From Rhodospirillaceae bacterium (GTDB taxonomy: Bacteria > Pseudomonadota > Alphaproteobacteria > Rhodospirillales > Rhodospirillaceae): a DNA stretch of 64,000 bases. The stretch is taken from contig JAQWQC010000006.1 in assembly GCA_029245025.1 (NCBI GenBank), positions 62,001-126,000 on the forward strand, read 5' to 3'. The translations under genes were made by a program, and so were the position numbers. Of the stretch, positions 45,103-53,642 are shown piece by piece (within the stretch, counting starts at the first letter, position 1; every line of letters begins with the position of its first letter). The notes under the pieces were generated by a model. That model made no database searches. It was not told the origin of the DNA and saw only the letters and a program-made list of their open reading frames with translations.

Positions 45103-45360
45103 AACGCTATAACAAACGAACTGATATTAGAGTGTATTGCATGTTTCGGAGTGTTTTCATTATTACAGGGTAATACAGGGGGTGTGAGAACTATTTTTAG
45201 TGGTTTTCAAGATCAGAGTCTTTAGCTCCTTCATCGGGCTGGTTAGCTCTTCGGGGCGGGGTCCCATAGTCGTTACCCAAGTTTCATGAACAGTGCTGGT
45301 GAATATTACAGCACATCCAGGCGATTGCGCTAACCATGCCGAGCACTGCGCCTAGCCAGG

Positions 45361-45831
45361 TCACGCCTTCGAACGTGGCGGCAATCCCTCTTTAGCCTCG
45401 GGATGAGCACTGGGTGGCTGACGCTCCAACGACTTGTCGCCAGAAGAAATGGCACCGGTCGTCAAACAAATGAAGCCCAATATCGCACACAACCCTCCAA
45501 AGGGTGCTGTGTTAACTGGCCCGTTAAACGACAAAGAGTAAAGCGCTCCTGAAAAACAGAAAATGCCGATACCAAACAGCACGCCGGTTGTGAGCATCAG
45601 CTTACGCGGACGACCTTCTGCAACCCGGTCATGCAATAGCGCAACTAAAATAATGCCGAACGCCATTTTCATTTGGAAATCGCTGCCATCGTAAAACCAA
45701 CTTACGGCTTGCTCACCCGCCGGGGCCATACTCTCAATACCGTGCGCCGCAAGAGACCCGGTGATCACAGCGAGCAATCCGTTGAATGCAGCAAATACAA
45801 TTAAGTAGATTGCGGTGCGACTAAGAAACAT
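45361..45831 (-). CDS. DUF423 family membrane protein (YgdD-like)
   Basis: The 156-residue inner-membrane protein has four hydrophobic helices. DUF423 signs are GSLAAHGIESMAP near the start of the family motif, FQMKMAFGIILVALL, and the closing PFGGLCAILGFICLTTGA. The function is unknown in the family. The C-terminal 25 residues are hydrophilic and extend past the usual end. It lies 63 bp downstream of the HD-domain gene on the same strand. Confidence 0.8.
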   Translation of the reverse strand: MFLSRTAIYLIVFAAFNGLLAVITGSLAAHGIESMAPAGEQAVSWFYDGSDFQMKMAFGIILVALLHDRVAEGRPRKLMLTTGVLFGIGIFCFSGALYSLSFNGPVNTAPFGGLCAILGFICLTTGAISSGDKSLERQPPSAHPEAKEGLPPRSKA

Positions 45832-45894
45832 AACGCCACCCTCCTATCTCTGTGACTAACAGCATGCTGTGCACGCCACGCCTCCACCAAAATG

Positions 45895-46626
45895 TTACCG
45901 ATTCTGCAAAGTCATAGCCGCTTCGAGAACACGAAAACCATCCAAAAACGCTTTCTCAGCGTCGGCCACTGGAACTGGCACAAGCTTAACATCGTGTAGT
46001 GGCTTTTCCCTAAACTCGAGCACGGAACGCACCTCTTGCGGAGAAAAGCCCGCTAGTTGAACAGCTTCCGTAGCCGCAGCTATTTTATCAGCACTTTTAA
46101 TTAAGGTCTGGGTGCCCGCCGACAACGACGGTGCCAGGCCGAATCGCAGTCTGATAGCCTGGAGTAGACGCTCCTCTACCTCCGCAAAAACATCACCGAC
46201 CACAGCCTTAAGCGGTGTGATAAGGTCATGAGTGACGTATTCAGATGCGTCATGCAACTTGGCCGCCATGAGCACCTCCGCTGAGGCTTTTGGGTTAAGT
46301 CTCCTAACGATATCGACAACAAAGTCCGAGTGCTGCGCAACGCTCCAGGCATGCGCACCTTGAGTCTGACCGTTCCAGCGCGTGTTACGCGCAAGACCCA
46401 ATGCGATATCTTCTATTTCTATGTCCAACGGAGACGGGTCAAGCAAGTTGAGTCGACGCCCAGACAGCATGCGCTGCCAGGTTCGCGGCGCATGGTCTGA
46501 CAAGCGCGTGAACACGTCTGATGCACTATGATTTGACAATGTTGTCCAGTCCAAGATTAAATTTAAGCGATGTTTTGCTAGCAAGTTGCGGTAAAATCGG
46601 CGGCATGGGATCAATTTAGTAGCCAT
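45895..46626 (-). CDS. HD-domain hydrolase (YfbR-like nucleotidase family)
   Basis: The 243-residue HD-superfamily phosphohydrolase has metal-binding His in AWSVAQHSDFVVDIV, the HD pair in AKLHDASEYVTHDLITPLK, and the later Asp in LIKSADKIAAATEA. Relatives cleave nucleotide 5-prime-phosphates. Homologues usually begin near APRTWQRMLSGRRLNLLDPS, so the first 37 residues may not be translated; a GTG at 46515 is a good alternative start. No operon partner is evident besides DUF423. Confidence 0.8.
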   Translation of the reverse strand: MATKLIPCRRFYRNLLAKHRLNLILDWTTLSNHSASDVFTRLSDHAPRTWQRMLSGRRLNLLDPSPLDIEIEDIALGLARNTRWNGQTQGAHAWSVAQHSDFVVDIVRRLNPKASAEVLMAAKLHDASEYVTHDLITPLKAVVGDVFAEVEERLLQAIRLRFGLAPSLSAGTQTLIKSADKIAAATEAVQLAGFSPQEVRSVLEFREKPLHDVKLVPVPVADAEKAFLDGFRVLEAAMTLQNR

Positions 46627-46703
46627 CTTCGAATATGCCTAGGCTATCTCCTAAGGTATTGTAATCAGGGAGTATTTCTTCCTGGGCAGACGTCGCCGAT
46701 CTG

Positions 46704-46907
46704 TTGCTGTCGAGACCGCTGAAGACGAACTCCGGGGGTAAAGGCACACCTATAACAGATGAAGAACCACCCAAGCATAGGGGCGAAGCGTTATCTCAGA
46801 ACGAGATCGACCGCGTTCTGGCTGGTGGAGATATCGCAGACGACTTATATGTCGTATTTCACCGATTCATTGCATGCTCAATTCATGCACCAAATTTCGA
46901 AAAGTGA
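46704..46907 (+). CDS. Small open frame upstream of the reductase, uncertain
   Basis: The 67-residue frame ends 9 bp before the ferredoxin reductase start. Its middle reads EALSQNEIDRVLAGGDIADD, resembling the short N-terminal SQ-x-E-I-D-x-L-L element of flagellar FliM. No flagellar gene is nearby and no strong ribosome site is seen. It may be a chance frame, a remnant or a real small protein. Confidence 0.3.
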   Translation: MLSRPLKTNSGGKGTPITDEEPPKHRGEALSQNEIDRVLAGGDIADDLYVVFHRFIACSIHAPNFEK

Positions 46908-46915
46908 AAGACCAC

Positions 46916-48124
46916 ATGACTAAACCCGTCGTGATTGTCGGTGCCGGGGAAGCTGGCGGACAAACTGCGATCTCGCTTCGTCAGGGCGGTTACGATGGCC
47001 CCATCACAGTGATCGGCGAAGAGCCTTATATCCCTTACGAACGCCCCGCCTTATCAAAACAGTTTTTGGCCGGTGACCTGGAAATGGATCGCTTGTATTT
47101 GCGAGCGGAAAACTTTTACGACGAAAGAGATATAACTTTGCTTTTGGGCGAACGGGTGGATTCCATTTCACCCGGTCGAAGCGTGTCGATAAGCGATGGT
47201 GACGTTATACTCGCTCGTTCAATCGTCTTGGCCACGGGCGGGCGCGTGCGCCAATTACCGGTCTCAGGCGCTGAGCTAAGAGGCGTTCATTATCTGCGGA
47301 CTATTGATGACGTACTCTCATTTCGTGACATGCTCAAACCGAATACCAAGCTAGCAATCGTCGGCGGCGGGTACATTGGCCTCGAAGTAGCAGCGGTTGC
47401 GAACAAAATCGGTTGCGCAGTAACCGTTCTTGAAATGACTGCGCGGGTTCTCAATCGTGTCGCCGCACCGGTTGTCTCTGAATTTTATACACGTGTTCAT
47501 CGCGAAGCCGGTGTGGATATCCGTACAGATGTCACCGTCTCGGGGTTTGAAGGTGATGAGTCCGTCAAACAGGTCACCTGCTCCGATGGCTCTAAGTTCG
47601 ATGCTGACGTGGTGATCATTGGTATCGGTATCATTCCAAATGTGGAGTTGGCAGATGCCGCCGGTCTCGCTGTTGAGAATGGCATTACAGTTGACTCAAT
47701 GACGCAAACTTCCGCTGGGAATGTCTACGCAGTTGGTGACTGCACCAATCACCCGAACGACCTTATTGGCCGCCGACTGAGACTCGAATCGGTACAAAAT
47801 GCTCTGAGCCAGGGCAAAACAGCGGCGAATGCGATTCTCGGGAAGGCGGCGCCTTATGCTGAAATTCCTTGGTTCTGGTCTGATCAATACGACATCAAAC
47901 TGCAGATGGTTGGCATTAACGATCCAGGCGATGACATCATTGTTCGGGGAGATCCGGAGACGCGGTCATTCTCGGTCTGCTACATGCGAGATGGCGTCTT
48001 AGTGGCGTTGAACGCGATGAATCGGTCGAAAGATTTCTTGCACGCCAAAAAAGCCATCGCTGCGAAAATGGCACCCGACCCGGTTCAATTGGCCGACCCT
48101 GAAACCCCCATAAGAGATTTATAA
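46916..48124 (+). CDS. FAD-dependent ferredoxin/rubredoxin reductase-type oxidoreductase
   Basis: The 402-residue NAD(P)H-FAD reductase of the rhodocoxin/putidaredoxin reductase type has FAD motif VIVGAGEAGGQTA at the N-terminus, PYIPYERPALSKQFL, the NAD-binding LAIVGGGYIGLEVAA in the middle, and NVYAVGDCTN before a C-terminal domain IPWFWSDQYDIKLQMVG. It passes electrons to a ferredoxin for an oxygenase. No ferredoxin gene is adjacent; the Rieske oxygenase at 50730 is a possible customer. I chose the ATG at 46916, seven residues before the FAD motif. Confidence 0.9.
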   Translation: MTKPVVIVGAGEAGGQTAISLRQGGYDGPITVIGEEPYIPYERPALSKQFLAGDLEMDRLYLRAENFYDERDITLLLGERVDSISPGRSVSISDGDVILARSIVLATGGRVRQLPVSGAELRGVHYLRTIDDVLSFRDMLKPNTKLAIVGGGYIGLEVAAVANKIGCAVTVLEMTARVLNRVAAPVVSEFYTRVHREAGVDIRTDVTVSGFEGDESVKQVTCSDGSKFDADVVIIGIGIIPNVELADAAGLAVENGITVDSMTQTSAGNVYAVGDCTNHPNDLIGRRLRLESVQNALSQGKTAANAILGKAAPYAEIPWFWSDQYDIKLQMVGINDPGDDIIVRGDPETRSFSVCYMRDGVLVALNAMNRSKDFLHAKKAIAAKMAPDPVQLADPETPIRDL

Positions 48125-48224
48125 GCCATTGTAATATAACACCGTTTTTTGATCACAGGGTTGTGTGTTGAAGCCAAGTGGCAATATCCGAAAACTGTGT
48201 TTCTTAAAAAATGGAGCGTCATTC

Positions 48225-48440
48225 ATGGTCGATGGGATCGGCAATATTAATGAGCATCAACCGGCTCTGCAGCAAACGCAGACCGTGAAGTAGCCAGCCA
48301 CGACCGAAGCAACGCAGGCGCAAGATCCAAACAGTGGCAACCGGACCCGCGAGCTCCTGGACGAAGCTGTGCAGAAACACATCAACGATGAAGCCGCCAA
48401 ACGCCAGGAACGCGGGCAGAACCTCAACATTGGTGTGTAA
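48225..48440 (+). pseudogene. Small gene interrupted by an in-frame TAG
   Basis: From the ATG at 48225 one frame runs 71 sense positions to TAA at 48438-48440, broken only by TAG at 48291-48293 (codon 23). Before the stop it reads VDGIGNINEHQPALQQTQTV; after it, ELLDEAVQKHINDEAAKRQE and GQNLNIGV. The tail is a convincing charged helix, so both parts look like one small protein. The frame's codon use is gene-like. It may be a pseudogene, or translation may restart. I do not recognise the family. Confidence 0.45.
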
Positions 48441-48477
48441 CGTAGGCTTGCACTTTTAGTTTGATTTAGAGAAAACG

Positions 48478-48504
48478 GGCGCACTCCTTTAAGAGAAGTG
48501 CGCC
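48478..48504 (+). promoter_or_regulatory. Hairpin just before the malonyl-CoA synthetase start
   Basis: GGCGCACT (48478-48485) pairs perfectly with AGTGCGCC (48497-48504), with an 11-nt loop, ending 6 nt before the ATG at 48511. The loop contains AAGAGA, the only Shine-Dalgarno-like stretch. It could be a terminator for the upstream small gene (TAATTTAT follows) or a structure that hides the ribosome site and controls matB translation. Confidence 0.5.
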
Positions 48505-48510
48505 TAATTT

Positions 48511-50043
48511 ATGTCTGCCAATCTTTATGCTGTTTTTCGCCAGCGTTTCCCCAGCGACTTGGACACGCCCTTCATTACCAATCGGGATGGCACATGTGTG
48601 TCCTATGGTGATGTCGAACAGCAATCCGCGCAAATTGCAAACCTTCTCCAAGACACTGGCCTACAACCAGGCGATCGGTTAGCGGCACAGGTTGAGAAGT
48701 CAGCGACTGTTCTAATTCTTTACCTGGCATGCCTACGAGCCGGCGCCACTTATCTGCCTCTGAACACCGCCTATACGGGCGACGAGCTAGATTATTTTCT
48801 GCGCGATGCCGCACCTAAACTTTTTGTCTGCGACACCGCATCTCAAGCTGAAGCTGAAGACAAAGCAACACGATACGGCATTAGTCGCTGTCTAACTCTT
48901 GGCGATAACGGCGAAGGAAGCCTGACGGAACATGCAGTCTCGCTCCCAACGACATTTGAAACGGTTTCTTCAGCACCAAACGACATGGCTGCTATTCTTT
49001 ATTCTTCAGGGACAACAGGAAAACCTAAAGGCGCCATATTGAGTCACGGCGCCCTCGCCGCCAACGCCACCGCCCTGCACACAGCATGGCGCTTCGAACC
49101 CGAAGATATTCTGTTGCATGCGCTCCCCATTTTCCACACGCATGGACTGTTTGTCGCAACCAATACGGTTCTGATGAATGGATCAGGGATGATCTTTCAT
49201 CCGCGCTTTGATCCGTCGTCTGTAATTTCAGATTTTCCCAAAGCCACCGTGTTTATGGGGGTGCCAACCTACTACACACGCCTGCTGGGCGAGAAATCAC
49301 TCACGAAAGATACATGCCAATCCGTGCGACTGTTTGTGTCAGGGTCTGCACCGCTTCTTAATGAGACGTTTCAGGCATTCACGGAACGCACCGGACACAC
49401 CATTGTCGAGCGCTATGGCATGACCGAAGCAGGCATCATCACCAGTGCCAAACCAGACAAACCGAGGCGTGCCGGCACGGTAGGGTGGCCTCTCGACGGT
49501 GTTGATATGAGAGTTGCAAACGACAGCGACGCGCCTGTTGATGCCGGCCAAACTGGCGGTGTTCAAATTAAAGGATCGAGTCTGTTCTCTGGCTATTGGA
49601 ACAAACCAGAAAAGACAGCTGAAGAATTCACGACCGATGGATTCTTCAAAACTGGTGATATTGGATGTTACGAACTTGATGGCCAACTCACCCTAATCGG
49701 ACGCGCCAAAGACATGTATATTTCTGGCGGGTTTAATGTATTTCCCAAAGAGGTTGAACAGATCATCGACTCTATGGACGGCGTCGGAGAAAGCGCCGTC
49801 ATTGGCTATCCCCATCCCGATTTTGGAGAATGCGGTATGGCAATAGTTGTCGCAGAAAACAACATCTCACTCGACGTCACAGATATCAAAACAGCCCTTA
49901 AAAGCAAAGTCGCCAATTACAAAGCCCCAAAGGTCGTGGTGCAGGCACAGTCATTGCCACGCAACGCTATGGGCAAAGTACAAAAGAATGTCTTGCTTGA
50001 GGCTTATCGTGATCAATGGGATAGATATCTGACACGTAACTAG
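48511..50043 (+). CDS. matB: Malonyl-CoA synthetase
   Basis: The 510-residue AMP-forming acyl-CoA ligase makes malonyl-CoA from malonate, ATP and CoA. It has the ANL motifs ILYSSGTTGKPKG, VERYGMTEAGIITS and GRAKDMYISGGFNVFPKEVE. The N-terminal run AAQVEKSATVLILYLACLRA and PLNTAYTGDELDYF is the signature of the MatB branch. The catalytic Lys is in RNAMGKVQKN near the C-terminus. It is convergent with the NAD(P)-binding gene (6 bp). Other dicarboxylates such as methylmalonate may also be substrates. Confidence 0.85.
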   Translation: MSANLYAVFRQRFPSDLDTPFITNRDGTCVSYGDVEQQSAQIANLLQDTGLQPGDRLAAQVEKSATVLILYLACLRAGATYLPLNTAYTGDELDYFLRDAAPKLFVCDTASQAEAEDKATRYGISRCLTLGDNGEGSLTEHAVSLPTTFETVSSAPNDMAAILYSSGTTGKPKGAILSHGALAANATALHTAWRFEPEDILLHALPIFHTHGLFVATNTVLMNGSGMIFHPRFDPSSVISDFPKATVFMGVPTYYTRLLGEKSLTKDTCQSVRLFVSGSAPLLNETFQAFTERTGHTIVERYGMTEAGIITSAKPDKPRRAGTVGWPLDGVDMRVANDSDAPVDAGQTGGVQIKGSSLFSGYWNKPEKTAEEFTTDGFFKTGDIGCYELDGQLTLIGRAKDMYISGGFNVFPKEVEQIIDSMDGVGESAVIGYPHPDFGECGMAIVVAENNISLDVTDIKTALKSKVANYKAPKVVVQAQSLPRNAMGKVQKNVLLEAYRDQWDRYLTRN

Positions 50044-50049
50044 AATGCG

Positions 50050-50721
50050 TCACTTTTTGGGCGGCATCACTTCCCGCATGGGCGGCAATTCAGACCCTTC
50101 ATCAACGATGGCTGCGATTTTGTCGCGGTCCAGGTCTTTCTCAAACGCTTCCAATACATAATGTGCGAGATCTTTGCGAGAAAGCGACAAGCCGTTAGGC
50201 AACGTGCCATCCACTGACTTAATATAACTCTGCTTCGGCACCCGATTGTGCAAACTAGGCACTCTTAGAATCGTTGCACCAGGGGAGTCCGCCGAGACCA
50301 TTTTCTCCATGTTCGCCATGTCTTGGTAATACTTTCGGCGTATCCATAGGTAGATATTGCGCCGAATTCCTTTGCGCTTAACACCCCGAGCAGCTCCAAA
50401 TGAGGAAATAGCAATCAAACGATCTTGCCCATGGGATTTCATGGCGTCGATAACGTTACGGTGTGTTGCCGTATTCAGTGGCCCCTTCTCAGATAGATTA
50501 GTTGCCCCGACTGTTGTTACGACGACATCCGCCCCCTCCAGTGCCTTTAACACCTGGGCTGCGTCATAGGCGTCAGCTTTGCGCACTTCAGTTTTAGGGC
50601 CAACAATTGGCATCTTTTCTGGGGAGCGACATATAGCAATAACCTCATGCCCTCGGCTCAACGCTTCTTCAATAATACAAGGTCCGGTTTGGCCGGACGC
50701 CCCAACAACGGCTATCTTCAT
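50050..50721 (-). CDS. NAD(P)-binding Rossmann protein (NmrA/SDR type)
   Basis: The 223-residue atypical short-chain-dehydrogenase-like protein has dinucleotide motif VVGASGQTGPCIIEEAL at the start, ADVVVTTVGATN, and RLIAISSFGAARG in the middle. The usual YxxxK is present only loosely (IRRKYYQDMANMEKMV). I chose the ATG at 50721, three residues before the motif. It is the last gene of the compact minus-strand operon, 8 bp after the Rieske oxygenase. It may reduce the oxygenase product or sense redox state. Confidence 0.8.
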   Translation of the reverse strand: MKIAVVGASGQTGPCIIEEALSRGHEVIAICRSPEKMPIVGPKTEVRKADAYDAAQVLKALEGADVVVTTVGATNLSEKGPLNTATHRNVIDAMKSHGQDRLIAISSFGAARGVKRKGIRRNIYLWIRRKYYQDMANMEKMVSADSPGATILRVPSLHNRVPKQSYIKSVDGTLPNGLSLSRKDLAHYVLEAFEKDLDRDKIAAIVDEGSELPPMREVMPPKK

Positions 50722-50729
50722 AAACAGTC

Positions 50730-51866
50730 CTATTCGGCGGCTTGGGCAACAGCATCGGGATTGATGCGGGGCACCGGCTTGTAGACCCACGCGTCAGGAT
50801 CGGTCCGCCGTGCCGGCGATGGAATAACATGGTACCCACCTGATTTCTCAGCCTGTTGCAGGGCCGACTGGTCAATCTGCCAGCCCTTCTCTCGCAGCTT
50901 GGTCATGATCGACCAGTATTCTCTGACCATTTCGTCTTCAGGGTCTGTCATCAGTGTTCGTGAGTCAGGCAACTTAGGAACTTTAGGTAGCTGCGCCTCA
51001 GCAATCTTTTGATCTTCTCTGACATTTTTTAGGTTTCGCTTGAGCGTGCCTTTGTCGACCCACTTGTGCGGCATAAAATTGCGTCCAAATAGAAACCTCA
51101 TCGCGGTGGTGTGCTCATCGATCGGCGTCGACATATCAAGAACAACAAAACGCATCCCCGTCCCAGCGCCGCCTATTTCCACATCTACTTTGATGGTGAA
51201 GCCCGAGAGGTAAAATTTCATGCGAGACTGAACTTCTGTTTCAGCCGGACGCAACCTTGACCAAAGACCCTTAGGCCGTTTTGTCTTTACGCATATCCCA
51301 GTGCCGATACTGGTCTCATCAAGGTATTCAACCTTGTGGGCCGGAGGACGAATACTGCCGTTCCATGTTTGCCCATGAACGACCGGAAGATGCACGTAGT
51401 CAAGATTAGAAATTTTTGCCCAGTGATAATTGGCGTCCCAGACTTCTTCGTACTCAATCCATCTCCACCCTTCAGCATCAAATTCGGGGACATCCGGAAT
51501 GGGCGCTGCAGCCTCTGGGTCATCGCCCAGTAAGACCCAAACCATGCCGTAACGCTCTTCAACTGGATAAGAGTCGACACGCGCCGCTTTGGGTATAGCG
51601 CTGCCATCCACCGCAGCTGGCATCATTGTGCAACGACCGTCACCAGCAAACCGCCAGCCATGCTGGCAACAAGCCAGCGTCCCATCTGTCTGGCAACCGC
51701 CCTGATCTAATGGCGCACCGCGATGACAGCAGACGTTCGACAAACAATGTGCTGCACCACCCGCATCCCGAAACAGAACGAAATCGCGATCAAGCATCTT
51801 CACATGCCTGGGCACGTCAGCAACGTCTTTTGAGAATGCCGCAGTGTACCAGACATTTGTGTACAT
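50730..51866 (-). CDS. Rieske non-heme iron oxygenase, alpha subunit (VanA/TsaM-like)
   Basis: The 378-residue O2-dependent oxygenase has Rieske ligands Cys46-x-His48 and Cys66-x2-His69 (NVCCHRGAPL, ACCQHGW). Mononuclear iron ligands Asp156, His159 and His164 lie in NLDYVHLPVVH. Size and layout match single-subunit O-demethylases and monooxygenases. No beta subunit, ferredoxin or reductase is in the operon. It lies 3 bp after the rhodanese gene; operon order is GST, sulfurtransferase, oxygenase, NAD(P)-binding protein. Confidence 0.9.
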   Translation of the reverse strand: MYTNVWYTAAFSKDVADVPRHVKMLDRDFVLFRDAGGAAHCLSNVCCHRGAPLDQGGCQTDGTLACCQHGWRFAGDGRCTMMPAAVDGSAIPKAARVDSYPVEERYGMVWVLLGDDPEAAAPIPDVPEFDAEGWRWIEYEEVWDANYHWAKISNLDYVHLPVVHGQTWNGSIRPPAHKVEYLDETSIGTGICVKTKRPKGLWSRLRPAETEVQSRMKFYLSGFTIKVDVEIGGAGTGMRFVVLDMSTPIDEHTTAMRFLFGRNFMPHKWVDKGTLKRNLKNVREDQKIAEAQLPKVPKLPDSRTLMTDPEDEMVREYWSIMTKLREKGWQIDQSALQQAEKSGGYHVIPSPARRTDPDAWVYKPVPRINPDAVAQAAE

Positions 51867-51869
51867 CTC

Positions 51870-52766
51870 TTACGCCCCCCCATCTGTCAGAGTAGACATC
51901 GGAAGACTTTCATCAGGGCCCCATTCCGTCATGGACCCGTCGTACAACACAACGTCCTCTCTACCCAGCAACATCAAAGCAAATGAGTCGGTTGTGGCTG
52001 AGATGCCTCCACCGCAATACGTAATGATCTTCTCCTGATCGAGCGCACCAACAGCTTGGAACTTCTCTTTCAATGTCGCCGCATCCGCAAACGTGTTGTC
52101 CTCTTTGTCGATTAGGTCATACGCATAGAGATTAACACTGCCCTCAATATGGCCTGGTCGCCCATAGGCCGCATTGACTGCCGCACCAGAAAATATGTCA
52201 GGCGACAAAGCGTTTATCAGACATGTGTCCTTGCGTTGCACGGCAGCCAACACTTCATCCTTACCGATAATCTGCCCTGGACGCAGGTTCGGCGTGAATG
52301 TCGCAGCCGGCCATGCCTTAACATCAGCCGTAACCGGGCGACTCTCAGCCACCCACTTCTCCCACGCGCCGTTTAGAACTCGACAATTATCGAAACCAAA
52401 TGCGCGAAACATGAGGAATAGACGGGTCGCCCAAAAATTAGCACCACGGGAATAAATCACGACATGGTGCTCGTCACCGATGCCCACGCCACCAACGACA
52501 CGTGCAAACTCTTCTTCCGTGGGCATCATGAAGCGCAACGTTGGGTGATCGCCTGACAATTCGGTCAAGAAATCGAGAAAAATCGCTCCAGGAATATGCG
52601 CGTCGTCGTAATCCGCTCGACCTGACTTAATGTCGTAACCACCACCTGGCTTTGTCCCCATCACCACATTGCAGTCTATGATGCGCAGATTATCTACGGT
52701 GAGTTCAGCTTCTAGGGCGTCCGTTTCGATCAGTAATTGGGGATTGGTGTAGCCCTTGTCGGTCAT
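51870..52766 (-). CDS. Thiosulfate/3-mercaptopyruvate sulfurtransferase (tandem rhodanese)
   Basis: The 298-residue two-domain rhodanese has catalytic Cys251 in ITYCGGGISA in the C-terminal domain. The N-terminal domain has Ser in the matching place (IYSRGANFW), as usual for the non-catalytic half. The active loop CGGGIS lacks the Arg of rhodanese and of standard mercaptopyruvate enzymes, so the sulfur donor is uncertain. The ATG at 52766 overlaps the GST stop (TGATG). Linkage to a GST and an oxygenase hints at sulfur or glutathione-conjugate chemistry. Confidence 0.87.
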   Translation of the reverse strand: MTDKGYTNPQLLIETDALEAELTVDNLRIIDCNVVMGTKPGGGYDIKSGRADYDDAHIPGAIFLDFLTELSGDHPTLRFMMPTEEEFARVVGGVGIGDEHHVVIYSRGANFWATRLFLMFRAFGFDNCRVLNGAWEKWVAESRPVTADVKAWPAATFTPNLRPGQIIGKDEVLAAVQRKDTCLINALSPDIFSGAAVNAAYGRPGHIEGSVNLYAYDLIDKEDNTFADAATLKEKFQAVGALDQEKIITYCGGGISATTDSFALMLLGREDVVLYDGSMTEWGPDESLPMSTLTDGGA

Positions 52767-53512
52767 CACGACTCTCCTGAGGTGCTTTCTTGTGGTTCTC
52801 TAAGCTCTGGATAATAGCGCGTCATCATTCGTTCGAAATGAGAGACCAGATTTCGATGCTTGCGCGTTTCCACAGCGAGCGGGCTATCCCAGGGTGGAGA
52901 GACAATCTCACCGACATGCGCGGAGAGGGAAGCATCAAAAATGGTTGGTTGATCGCCAAAACCCCACTCCTTTTGTCCGAGCCAGTGGGCCAATGCCCTT
53001 ATATCAGCGATGGCCAAATCCTGAATCGTTTTAGGAGAATGACGACCCAACCCATGCCCGCCTAACTGATTTCGAACGAGCCGTTGGGCGAACGGTTTTA
53101 CCAGCGTCACAATTGGTCCTGGCATGCCAAGAACATCTTTTAAGAACGGCGTCCAATTCTTGACAGCCGCTGGATCGATCCAACGGAAGTAAACCAGAGC
53201 CCAATACAGATGCTCTTCCATCATACGCTGAAAAGCCAGGCTCTCGGCCCTCTCCGACAAAGTGAGCTTGCCGTCCACTGGATTGCCGTTCTTGGCTTCT
53301 AGGCCAGCGATGATCAAACCACTATCGGCCACGACTTTGCCATTTTCGTCAACAATAAAGGGGCGCTTGCCAGTGGGCGCTTTTTTGCGTTTGTCAGATG
53401 CGACTACGTATTCGACGCCGGCCATACGCAGGTAAGTCTCTAACTTGAAGCAAAAGGGGCTCGGATCTGGCAAACCCATGGTTGGTCCGAACTTGTATAA
53501 GGTGACGCTCAT
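52766..53512 (-). CDS. Glutathione S-transferase family protein (metaxin/Faxc-like)
   Basis: The 248-residue protein starts MSVTLYKFGPTMGLPDPSPF. The next run FCFKLETYLRMAGVEY is typical of the metaxin/Faxc-like GST branch, followed by KRPFIVDENGKVVADSGLII. The C-terminal helical domain ends IFDASLSAHVGEIVSPPWDS. The ATG at 53512 is preferred; an in-frame start 97 codons upstream gives a non-GST extension. It is the first gene of the GST-rhodanese-Rieske-NmrA operon. Whether it binds glutathione is unproven. Confidence 0.82.
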   Translation of the reverse strand: MSVTLYKFGPTMGLPDPSPFCFKLETYLRMAGVEYVVASDKRKKAPTGKRPFIVDENGKVVADSGLIIAGLEAKNGNPVDGKLTLSERAESLAFQRMMEEHLYWALVYFRWIDPAAVKNWTPFLKDVLGMPGPIVTLVKPFAQRLVRNQLGGHGLGRHSPKTIQDLAIADIRALAHWLGQKEWGFGDQPTIFDASLSAHVGEIVSPPWDSPLAVETRKHRNLVSHFERMMTRYYPELREPQESTSGES

Positions 53513-53642
53513 GAACTTTCCTTTCGACCGCTTGAGGCCTGTCGCATCAAGTGAGTATGATCGGATCACCCCGCCGCTCACAATCCAGTGAGGGTTTTCG
53601 CAGGCTATTGTGCCTTGGTCGCAGAGAAATGACACTGCCGCA

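Larger units (their letters stand above)
44876..45360. other. AT-rich intergenic stretch without a convincing gene
   Basis: This 485-bp gap between the crotonase and DUF423 genes is clearly AT-richer than its flanks in 44900-45200. It holds two small adjacent hairpins (45009-45044), an 8-codon mini-ORF behind a strong ribosome-binding site (45076) and a short direct repeat around TACAGGG (45160-45180). No reading frame resembles a protein and no tRNA-like fold is evident. Confidence 0.5.

Noticed and set aside
45339-45420. A possible membrane-protein tail (VTWLGAVLGMVSAIAW) in another frame just past the DUF423 stop
   Set aside because: The frame is closed by a stop a few codons upstream and has no start, so it is not evidence of a frameshifted gene.
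11490-48440. Amber recoding or pyrrolysine use
   Set aside because: TAG ends several intact genes here, and no pyl or corrinoid methylamine methyltransferase genes are present; independent decay explains the three internal TAG codons.
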